Part shown: in pieces, positions 32,042 to 38,420 of the stretch
Position numbering within the stretch: the first letter of the stretch is position 1
Layout: the number at the start of each line of letters is the position of its first letter
Assembly: GCA_016293535.1 (NCBI GenBank)
Contig: JAEDEB010000016.1
Coordinates: forward strand, 1-38,420
From: Bacteroidales bacterium
GTDB taxonomy: Bacteria > Bacteroidota > Bacteroidia > Bacteroidales > UBA932
Length of the DNA stretch: 38,420 nucleotides
Direction of reading: 5' to 3'
The notes under the pieces: generated by a model
What the model was told of the DNA's origin: nothing
Databases searched by the model: none
The model's input: only the letters and a program-made list of their open reading frames with translations
Position numbers and translations under genes: made by a program

Positions 32042-34093
32042 ATGAAGTACAAGTCAATTGCGATGCTGCTCGCCGTAGCGGCTGCGCTCGCTTCCACAGC
32101 TGAGGCGTTCGCTCAGAAGTACAACAGCTTGCCGGTGGACTGGAAATGGACGCAAGGAGGGGAATGCATATTCAGCTATGACGGAAGTTTTGCAGACGGG
32201 GAAGCTTTCTCGTGGAATCCCCGCAAGGCTGTCCGCACTGACGGCGTCAAGGCTCCGGAGAAGTTTGCCGACTTTCCGATCAGACCGGAAGCTGCGGTCA
32301 ATATGACTTTTTCTCCGGACAGCAGCGCAATCGCATTCACCCGGAACAATGACCTTTATGTGGTCGATATCGCGAGCGGACTCGAGACCCGGCTGACCTT
32401 CGACGGTACCGATCTCATACTCAACGGCTATGCAAGCTGGGTCTATTATGAGGAGATCTTCGGCCGTCAGAGCCGCTACCGCGCTTTCTGGTGGGCTCCT
32501 GACAGCCGGCATATAGCCTACTACCGCTTCGACAACAGCGAAGTTACTCTCTTCCCCATATTCTCGCCTTTCGGCACTGCGGGCACTCTCAACAATACCC
32601 GTTATCCGAAGGCCGGGGAGGCAAACCCGAAGGTCAGGATTGCCATTGCGGACCTTGAAAGCGGAAAAACTGTCATCTCGGATTTCGATGAGGATGAGGA
32701 CCAGTATTTCGGAACTCCTTTCTGGGGCCCTGACAGCAGGGAATTCTTCGTTCCGCGAATGCCTCGCCTCCAGCAGGACCTTGATCTCTATGCTGTAAGC
32801 GTGGACGACGGAAGCAGGAAGCACATATACCATGAGCATTACCCTACCTGGCTCGATTGGATAAGCGACGTGATCTTTACTTCCGAAGGACTGTATATGT
32901 CACGCTGCTTCGAGACGGGATGGCAACAGATCTATTTCCTCTCCTACGACGGTTCGCAGTTCCGCAGGCTCAGTGACGGGCCGAACTGGGACATAGCGCT
33001 CGTGAGTGTAGATGAGAGCAAGGGCGATATCTATTTCACCGCCCGCAGGGATGCAACTGTGCGCAGAACCTTCTACAAACTTGACCGCAAAGGCAGGATT
33101 ACTGCTCTCACCGATCCGGCTTTCTATGCCTCCAATATAAAAATGTCCCCGGACGGGAAGTACTTCACTGCGATGTATTCGAACTCGTCCACTCCGACGA
33201 AAGTGGCGGTCTTCGATATGGCTGCCGTATGCTCGAAGAATGCTCAGAAGGCGGCTGCGGCCAGGCTGGGAACCGTCGTTGCGGACTATGCCGGTCCGGA
33301 TTTCGACGCATCGGCCTATGCACTCCCGGAAATCGTGACAATGACCACGGACGACGGCTACGTGCTCCCGGCTATGGTGACGTGGCCTGTGAACATGGAC
33401 CCGTCGAAGAAATATCCGGTCCATTTCGAAGTCTATGGCGGCCCGGATACTCCATACGTACGCGATTATTGGAGGACCCCGAACGCCGAAAACCAGTGGT
33501 GGTCAGAGAACGGAATCATACATATAGTCTGCGATCCGCGCTCTGCCGGTCATTGCGGAAAGGCGGGCGAGGATATGGCATACAGGCAGATTTCAGTTGT
33601 TGAGGTGGAAGATTACAAGGCCTGGGCCGCATGGATGGCATCGAAGGACTGCGTTGACGCTTCGCGTATGGGCGTCGAGGGCTTCTCTTTCGGAGGAACA
33701 TCCACGGTTATGCTCCTTGCAAAGGCCCCTGAATGTTTCTGCTGCGGAATTGCAGGTGGAGGGGTTTACGATTTCAGACTTTACGATACCCATTATACGG
33801 AGCGTTTCATGGATACTCCTCAGAACAATCCTGACGGCTATGACCTGGCCTGCTGCCTGAAATACGTCAAGGATATAGACGACAGCCGGGTGACGCTGAG
33901 GCTGACTCACGGAACGGGTGACGACAATGTCCACTTCCAGAATACGCTTCTGCTGGTGGATGAACTCCAGAAGCAGGGAAAGCATTTTGAACTGATGATA
34001 TATCCCGACGGAATGCACGGATACAGGGGATATCAGCACAGCCATGACGTCAGCGACGCCCACGATTTCTGGCTCAGGAATCTCAAACGCTGA
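32042..34093 (+). CDS. Dipeptidyl peptidase IV-like S9 serine peptidase (secreted)
   Basis: Exported prolyl dipeptidyl peptidase of family S9B. With the start at 32042, the signal peptide is MKYKSIAMLLAVAAALASTAEAFA. A beta-propeller (about 30-430) carries the Glu pair (EE at about 137-138 in WVYYEEIFGRQ) that in DPP IV anchors the substrate's free N-terminus. The alpha/beta hydrolase domain (about 440-683) holds the triad: Ser549 in GFSFGG (GWSYGG in most relatives), Asp627 in HGTGDDNVHF and His659 in DGMHGY. The ATGs at 32027 and 32039 are alternatives that add up to five residues. It ends the glnS transcript unit and overlaps the opposing methyltransferase gene by 11 bases. Confidence 0.93.
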   Translation: MKYKSIAMLLAVAAALASTAEAFAQKYNSLPVDWKWTQGGECIFSYDGSFADGEAFSWNPRKAVRTDGVKAPEKFADFPIRPEAAVNMTFSPDSSAIAFTRNNDLYVVDIASGLETRLTFDGTDLILNGYASWVYYEEIFGRQSRYRAFWWAPDSRHIAYYRFDNSEVTLFPIFSPFGTAGTLNNTRYPKAGEANPKVRIAIADLESGKTVISDFDEDEDQYFGTPFWGPDSREFFVPRMPRLQQDLDLYAVSVDDGSRKHIYHEHYPTWLDWISDVIFTSEGLYMSRCFETGWQQIYFLSYDGSQFRRLSDGPNWDIALVSVDESKGDIYFTARRDATVRRTFYKLDRKGRITALTDPAFYASNIKMSPDGKYFTAMYSNSSTPTKVAVFDMAAVCSKNAQKAAAARLGTVVADYAGPDFDASAYALPEIVTMTTDDGYVLPAMVTWPVNMDPSKKYPVHFEVYGGPDTPYVRDYWRTPNAENQWWSENGIIHIVCDPRSAGHCGKAGEDMAYRQISVVEVEDYKAWAAWMASKDCVDASRMGVEGFSFGGTSTVMLLAKAPECFCCGIAGGGVYDFRLYDTHYTERFMDTPQNNPDGYDLACCLKYVKDIDDSRVTLRLTHGTGDDNVHFQNTLLLVDELQKQGKHFELMIYPDGMHGYRGYQHSHDVSDAHDFWLRNLKR

Positions 34094-35210
34094 TTATCCT
34101 TGTGGTGGTGACAAGCAGTTTCTCTCCTGAAGCGTCACAACGGAATGCAAAGATGTGGGCGGTGCCTCCCGAGGCGCAGCCCATCTTCTTTCTCAACTGT
34201 TCTGAACTCATCTGGAGATTCCTTGCTGTGACTTCGCAATGTGGGTTGAGCTTTCCGGCCTCCCTTATGGTTCGGTTGTTCAGTATCTCCACCCTGTCGA
34301 TGCTGAACCATTTCCCGAGTCCGGCGAGGGAAGGGTGAATCTCGTCACAGAAATACAGATGTGTGGAACTTCCTGCCTTGTACATGCCCTCAAGGCTCCC
34401 GGTAAGCCTGAAGGCTCCGGACTTGAGCAGGGCCTTTCCCGGTTCGAAGAGCAGTTTGTGGGACGGTACCCCGGGACGGGGACTTGCGGCTGCCTCCTCG
34501 CTCGGAAGAAAACTGAACACGCTGCCCTTCTCCACCACACTTATCCTGTACTCGAGGTGTTCCTTCCTGTCCATCAGGACCAGCAGTTCCTTGCATTCTC
34601 CGCCGGAACCGCTTACTATCACATCAGACACGTGATTCCCGAGCTCTGCGGCAGCAAGGCTTATGTCCGCCATAGGGGAAAGTTTCATCATTACTCTCGG
34701 AGCGGCCAGGAGCAGTTCTTCCTTCAGTTTCAGTACATCGGGGCTGCAGTCTTCCAGACGGAAAACCTTCCTGCCGCTTCCGGAGCGTCTTGCAGGATCC
34801 AGAAATATGAGATCGGGCCTGAAATCTCCGAGTATGCCGGCTATGCTTCCGGGAAGGGTTTCGGCATTGCTGAAACGGACGTTGTCGACTCCGAGGGCAG
34901 CGAAATTATGCCTTGCCGCGTCCACGAGGGACGGGTTCATTTCGTTGTAGAGCACTTCCCCGCATACTCCGGCAAATGCCCAGCTGTCCACTCCGAGCCC
35001 TCCGGTGAGGTCTGCCACCCTGCGGCAACCCAGCTCCGATACGGTCCTGGCCTTTGTCATCGCAGTCTCTTCGGAACTGCATTGTTCAGTCGAAAGGCTT
35101 CCCGGAATCACCAGACTTTCCGCCTCTGACCAGGAGGGTACCTTGGCGAGGACTTTTTTCAGTCCCTCGCCGGAAACTTCCCTCAATATGTCCGCAAATG
35201 ATGCCTTCAT
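34083..35210 (-). CDS. THUMP-like SAM-dependent methyltransferase (PG_1098-like)
   Basis: A 375-residue class I methyltransferase with the SAM-binding loop DLTGGLGVDS (67-76), an acidic residue in YNEMNPSLV, and a LDPARR motif (137-142) in place of the usual NPPY. A C-terminal part (about 290-375), with NNRTIREAGKLNPHCEVTARNLQMSSEQLRKKMG, matches the THUMP-like domain of Porphyromonas PG_1098 and its relatives. The likely substrate is RNA, but it is unknown. The predicted -7 box (35218-35225) lies only seven bases before the ATG, so the mRNA may have almost no leader. Convergent with the DPP IV-like gene and divergent from pgm. Confidence 0.87.
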   Translation of the reverse strand: MKASFADILREVSGEGLKKVLAKVPSWSEAESLVIPGSLSTEQCSSEETAMTKARTVSELGCRRVADLTGGLGVDSWAFAGVCGEVLYNEMNPSLVDAARHNFAALGVDNVRFSNAETLPGSIAGILGDFRPDLIFLDPARRSGSGRKVFRLEDCSPDVLKLKEELLLAAPRVMMKLSPMADISLAAAELGNHVSDVIVSGSGGECKELLVLMDRKEHLEYRISVVEKGSVFSFLPSEEAAASPRPGVPSHKLLFEPGKALLKSGAFRLTGSLEGMYKAGSSTHLYFCDEIHPSLAGLGKWFSIDRVEILNNRTIREAGKLNPHCEVTARNLQMSSEQLRKKMGCASGGTAHIFAFRCDASGEKLLVTTTRIISV

Positions 35211-35214
35211 AGGA

Positions 35215-35246
35215 TTGCAAAGATAGGCCGTTTTTTGCTATCTTTG
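35215..35246 (+). promoter_or_regulatory. Promoter of the phosphoglucomutase gene
   Basis: ATTG with the TTG core at 35215-35217, a 21-base spacer, then TATCTTTG (35239-35246). The leader to the ATG at 35278 is about 28 nt. The -33 TTG abuts the opposing -7 box. Confidence 0.65.
35218..35225 (-). promoter_or_regulatory. Promoter -7 box of the THUMP-like methyltransferase
   Basis: Read on the minus strand, TATCTTTG followed by C. With the opposing box it makes a perfect 9-bp inverted repeat, GCAAAGATA (35217-35225) and TATCTTTGC (35239-35247), spaced by 13 bases. Confidence 0.55.
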
Positions 35247-35277
35247 CGGAGTTGGACAATAAACATTCTATCCTGAT

Positions 35278-36945
35278 ATGGCAGATTATATGGAAACCGT
35301 ACAGAGCTGGCTTGACGGTAATTACGACCAGCAGACAAAGGATGAGGTGATGAGATTGCGCGATACCGACCCCAAGGGCCTCGAGGATGCTTTCTACCGC
35401 AGGCTGGAGTTCGGAACGGGAGGCCTTCGCGGCAAGATGGGTGTTGGTACCAACAGGATGAACAAATATACCGTCGGTATGGCAACCCAGGGACTTGCGA
35501 ACTACATACGCAAGCACTGCGCCGGGGATGACGTCAAGGTATGCATATCCTATGACAGCCGCAACAACAGCAGGCTTTTCGCCGGAATAACCGCAGATGT
35601 CCTTGCAGCCAACGGAATCCACGTGTATATCTTCGACGACATCCGCCCTACTCCGGAACTGAGCTATTCCATACGCAGGCAGGGCGCCACTGCGGGAGTC
35701 ATGGTCACTGCATCCCACAATCCGAAGGAATACAACGGATACAAGGTATTCTGGTCCGATGGAGGACAGATCACTGCTCCTGTGGACAAGGATATCGTTG
35801 CCGAGGTCAACGCCATAGGAGACCCTTCTGAGGTAAGGTTCGACCCTGCCGCTTCCGAGGCTCCCGGATCGGTCGAGTATATGGGAAGGGAGATGGACGA
35901 GGCCTATCTCAAGGATATTCTGTCACTTACATTGTCGCCGGAGTCGGTCGCAAGGCATACCGACATAAAGATGGTTTACACACCTCTCCACGGTACGGGA
36001 GTACGCATTGCCCGCGAGGCTGTAGAGCGTCTGGGTTTCAGGAATGTTTATCACGTGCCGCAGCAGGATGTCATAGACGGCGACTTCCCTACAGTCAAGT
36101 CCCCGAACCCGGAGGAGACAGCAGCGATGAAGATGGCTCTCGAGGTGGCAGAGGAGAAGGGAGCGGAAATTGTGCTCGCCACAGACCCGGACGCCGACAG
36201 GATGGGCATGGCCATTCGCGACGACAAGGGCAGCCTGGTGCTCATGAACGGCAACCAGACTGCATCCATCCTTACCTATTACATACTCACCCGCTGGAAG
36301 GAGCTGGGCAGGCTTGACGGAAATCAGTACATAGTCAAGACCATAGTCACGACCGAACTTCTCCCTGCCATTGCGGAGTGTTTCGGAGTCAAGACCTATG
36401 ATGTGCTTACCGGCTTCAAGTACATAGCCGAAGTCGTGAAGAGAAACGAGGGCAAGGCCACTTTCGTCTGCGGAGGCGAGGAAAGCTACGGCTTCAACGT
36501 GGGCGAGTTCGTGCGCGACAAGGATGCTCCCGTAGCCTGCGCAATGGTTGCAGAATGCGCCGCGTGGTGTGCCGATCAGGGTATGACTCTCTACGGACTC
36601 CTGCAGAAAATCTATGCCGAGTGCGGTTATTTCAAGGAGCAGATGAAGTATATAGTGCGTGAAGGCAAGGAGGGAGCTGAGGAAATTGCTGAGATGATGA
36701 ACTCCTTCCGCACCAATCCTCCTGCATCGATAGGCGGAAGCCCTCTCGCCTGTGTCAAGGATTACAACGAGCCTGAGAAGACAGGTCTTCCGAAGTCCAA
36801 TGTGCTCCAGTTCTTCAGCAAGGACGGCGACGTCGTGACGGTACGTCCTTCAGGAACCGAACCGAAGATCAAGTTCTACTTCGGCGCAAAGGGCGCTGAT
36901 GCCGATGCCAAGATAGAGGCTCTCAGGGAACAGTTCATCAGATGA
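35278..36945 (+). CDS. Phosphoglucomutase/phosphomannomutase
   Basis: Alpha-D-phosphohexomutase of 555 residues, interconverting hexose 1- and 6-phosphates for glycan and central metabolism. Four-domain signatures are present: FGTGGLRG (45-52), the phosphoserine loop TASHNP (144-149), the metal loop DPDADRMG, the sugar-binding loop GGEESYG, and the phosphate-binding loop RPSGTEPK near the C-terminus. The length and EFGTGGLRG start point to the PgcA/PGM2-like branch, which often prefers glucose phosphate; mannose phosphate or other sugar substrates are not excluded. It has its own promoter and overlaps the start of the pseudouridine synthase gene by four bases. Confidence 0.93.
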   Translation: MADYMETVQSWLDGNYDQQTKDEVMRLRDTDPKGLEDAFYRRLEFGTGGLRGKMGVGTNRMNKYTVGMATQGLANYIRKHCAGDDVKVCISYDSRNNSRLFAGITADVLAANGIHVYIFDDIRPTPELSYSIRRQGATAGVMVTASHNPKEYNGYKVFWSDGGQITAPVDKDIVAEVNAIGDPSEVRFDPAASEAPGSVEYMGREMDEAYLKDILSLTLSPESVARHTDIKMVYTPLHGTGVRIAREAVERLGFRNVYHVPQQDVIDGDFPTVKSPNPEETAAMKMALEVAEEKGAEIVLATDPDADRMGMAIRDDKGSLVLMNGNQTASILTYYILTRWKELGRLDGNQYIVKTIVTTELLPAIAECFGVKTYDVLTGFKYIAEVVKRNEGKATFVCGGEESYGFNVGEFVRDKDAPVACAMVAECAAWCADQGMTLYGLLQKIYAECGYFKEQMKYIVREGKEGAEEIAEMMNSFRTNPPASIGGSPLACVKDYNEPEKTGLPKSNVLQFFSKDGDVVTVRPSGTEPKIKFYFGAKGADADAKIEALREQFIR

Positions 36946-38303
36946 TGAATCTTCCGGAAAGATTTACCTACCCGTTTGCATATGCTCCGCATCCTCTGGT
37001 AAGGGAGGCTGCGGAGCAATTGATTGATGCCGTTTCTTCGTCCGATGAGCTAAGAAGCCTCTTTTCGGAGGGCAAGATGCTCGGCGTTCTGATAGCGGAG
37101 GACCCGGAGGGACGGAGAATAGTCCTGAATGCCTTTTCAGGACTTGCCGGAGGACGTTCTTCAATACCGGGATTTGTTCCGCCAATATTCGACATAGCTG
37201 ATCCGGACGGAATTTTCCGCAAGGGAGAAAAGGAAATCGAACAGCTTTCGGCGATGATTCCGCATGCTGAAGGGGAAAGTCTCAGGAGTGAGTTGTCAGC
37301 TAGGAGAAAGTTCCTTTCCGAGGAACTTCAGCGCAAGCTCTTTTCCAGCTATCAGGTGTCGAACGCAAGAGGGGAGAGCAGTACTGTTCTGGAGATATTC
37401 TCCCGCAAGGGCAAGGTGCCTCCCGGCGGAACAGGCGACTGCGCTCTTCCTAAACTTCTTCAGGAGGCTTACCGCCGCGGTCTGAGACCAAGGGCTTCGG
37501 GTGAGTTCTGGTACGGCGCTTCCTGCGGGGGTGAGGTCAGGAAGCAGGGCTGTTTCTATCCGGCCTGCACGGGGAAATGCGGTCCTCTTCTGGAATTTAT
37601 GCTTCAGGGGCTTGAGACTGATCCGAATCCTATGGAGGCTGAGGTTGGCTCTGCTCCCGTAATTGTATTCGAGGATGATTGGATAGTTGTAGCCGACAAG
37701 CCGGCGGGAATGCTGTCTGTGCCGGGTGGGATCGAGGCTGATTCGCTCCTGGTTTGGCTCCAACGCAGGGAAAGGGAAAAGGGAAGCGGAGTGAAGATAT
37801 ACTCCTGTCACCGGCTCGATATGGACACCTCCGGCGTAATGGTATTTGCCAAGTCTCTTACGTCTCAGGCCATGATACAGAGGCAGTTCGAGAACAGGGA
37901 GGTAGAGAAGAGCTATGTTGCCCTGCTCAGTTGTTCGGAGAATGCCGCCCATCTTCCGCCCAAAGGCTGCGTCGATCTTCCTATTGCCGCGGATTATTAT
38001 GACAGGCCGAGGCAGATAGTGGATCCGGATTCCGGCAAACCTGCCCTTACCGCCTATGAGGTTCTGTCTGTCAATGCGAAGGGGGAGACTCTCGTCCGTT
38101 TCATACCCCGTACGGGAAGAACCCATCAGTTGAGAGTACATTCCGCCCATGTCATGGGCCTTGGCCGTCCGATAGTGGGGGACAGGCTCTACGGGGGTGC
38201 GGATTTTCCTTCGTCAAGGCTCCATCTCCATGCGGAAAGCCTCAGTTTCATCCATCCCCAGACGGGGAAACGGGTTAAGTTCAGCAGCCGTCCGAATTTC
38301 TAG
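36942..38303 (+). CDS. RluA-family pseudouridine synthase with N-terminal Cys-containing extension
   Basis: Converts uridine to pseudouridine in rRNA or tRNA. The catalytic domain is in the C-terminal half: VVADKPAGMLSVPG, HRLDMDTSG (290-298; Asp293 is the catalytic residue), RPIVGDRLYGG and the RTGRTHQLRVH block. The first 235 or so residues form an extension seen in Bacteroidota RluA proteins; it contains a helical stretch near 95-140 and four cysteines (195, 204, 209, 213; in SCGGEV and CFYPACTGKC) that might bind zinc. There is no S4 domain. The gene overlaps the pgm stop by four bases and is followed by a terminator. Target site unknown. Confidence 0.9.
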   Translation: MMNLPERFTYPFAYAPHPLVREAAEQLIDAVSSSDELRSLFSEGKMLGVLIAEDPEGRRIVLNAFSGLAGGRSSIPGFVPPIFDIADPDGIFRKGEKEIEQLSAMIPHAEGESLRSELSARRKFLSEELQRKLFSSYQVSNARGESSTVLEIFSRKGKVPPGGTGDCALPKLLQEAYRRGLRPRASGEFWYGASCGGEVRKQGCFYPACTGKCGPLLEFMLQGLETDPNPMEAEVGSAPVIVFEDDWIVVADKPAGMLSVPGGIEADSLLVWLQRREREKGSGVKIYSCHRLDMDTSGVMVFAKSLTSQAMIQRQFENREVEKSYVALLSCSENAAHLPPKGCVDLPIAADYYDRPRQIVDPDSGKPALTAYEVLSVNAKGETLVRFIPRTGRTHQLRVHSAHVMGLGRPIVGDRLYGGADFPSSRLHLHAESLSFIHPQTGKRVKFSSRPNF

Positions 38304-38337
38304 GCCTTCTCCAAAAGGGTCGGCCTCTTCTTTTTTT
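38302..38337 (+). terminator. Intrinsic terminator after the pseudouridine synthase gene
   Basis: AGGCC (38302-38306) pairs with GGCCT (38322-38326), with an inner CC/GG pair, followed by a T-rich tract (CTTCTTTTTTT, 38327-38337). It begins within the stop codon of the gene. Confidence 0.7.
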
Positions 38338-38338
38338 A

Positions 38339-38389
38339 TGAGCGGAGCTCCGCAGCGGCAGCAGCTTGCCTCTGAGAGGACTCCGCTCA
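38339..38389. repeat. Inverted repeat and palindrome at the right edge
   Basis: TGAGCGGAG (38339-38347) and CTCCGCTCA (38381-38389) form a 9-bp inverted repeat with a 33-base loop. The left arm overlaps a perfect 12-bp palindrome GCGGAGCTCCGC (38342-38353). No coding frame here looks real; the rest of the sequence to 38420 holds nothing else I can name. Confidence 0.45.
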
Positions 38390-38420
38390 CTTCGTTCGCT
38401 CCGGCCCCTTCCACCGTTTC

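Noticed and set aside
38214..38414. A 66-codon minus-strand frame at the right edge.
   Set aside because: It starts at GTG, runs antisense over the end of the pseudouridine synthase gene and through its terminator, and resembles no protein.

Overview
The window is a gene-dense stretch of a bacterial chromosome from the Bacteroidota, most likely a Bacteroidales member with a fairly high GC content (about 50-55 % by eye). The evidence is of several kinds. Promoters follow the phylum's TTTG-N19/21-TAnnTTTG pattern. Shine-Dalgarno sites are mostly absent. Several encoded families are typical of the phylum: a V-type ATPase operon with a DUF2764 gene, DUF4301, a PG_1098-like THUMP methyltransferase, a 5'-nucleotidase split into two genes, and a DPP IV-type peptidase. 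I found no rRNA or tRNA gene, CRISPR array, insertion sequence or prophage. No gap between genes exceeds 200 bp.

Layout. (1) 1-2300, minus: the start of a V/A-type ATPase operon (subunit E, DUF2764, subunit A cut by the window edge) with a clear promoter and a hairpin-forming leader. (2) 2372-6582, minus: metH-metF, the folate/B12 branch of methionine synthesis; MetH has an unusually short activation domain. (3) 6737-8144, minus: a membrane-anchored TPR protein and YebC. (4) 8270-14906, minus: a tightly packed operon lysA-ffh-pdxB-DUF4301-recF-dciA. (5) 14979-16145, plus: a membrane-anchored AraC-type regulator divergent from lysA. (6) 16159-18693, minus: ABC ATPase, permease and a YtrA-type GntR regulator, then a small lipoprotein. 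A palindromic operator overlaps the predicted start of transcription. (7) 18797-23048, plus: a small HsdR_N-type nuclease-fold protein, CCA tRNA nucleotidyltransferase, XerC-like recombinase, ribosome hibernation factor and HolA, mostly overlapping or a few bases apart. (8) 23162-27058, plus: a NatAB-like ABC exporter and the split 5'-nucleotidase. (9) 27055-27963, minus: YicC. (10) 28048-34093, plus: glnS, a two-TM sensor-like protein, a RecD-like helicase and a DPP IV-like peptidase. (11) 34083-35210, minus: THUMP-like methyltransferase. (12) 35278-38303, plus: phosphoglucomutase/phosphomannomutase and an RluA-type pseudouridine synthase with a Cys-rich extension, closed by a terminator.

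Most genes are housekeeping. I did not find an obviously new multi-gene system. The most interesting points are regulatory: compact divergent promoters in which the -33 position of one promoter falls on the -7 box of the other; several start codons that almost coincide with the predicted transcription start; and the self-contained ABC/GntR operator. Among proteins, the shortened MetH activation domain, the catalytically complete stand-alone HsdR_N protein, DUF2764 at the place of the missing ATPase subunit C, and the nucleotidyltransferase-like DUF4301 stand out.
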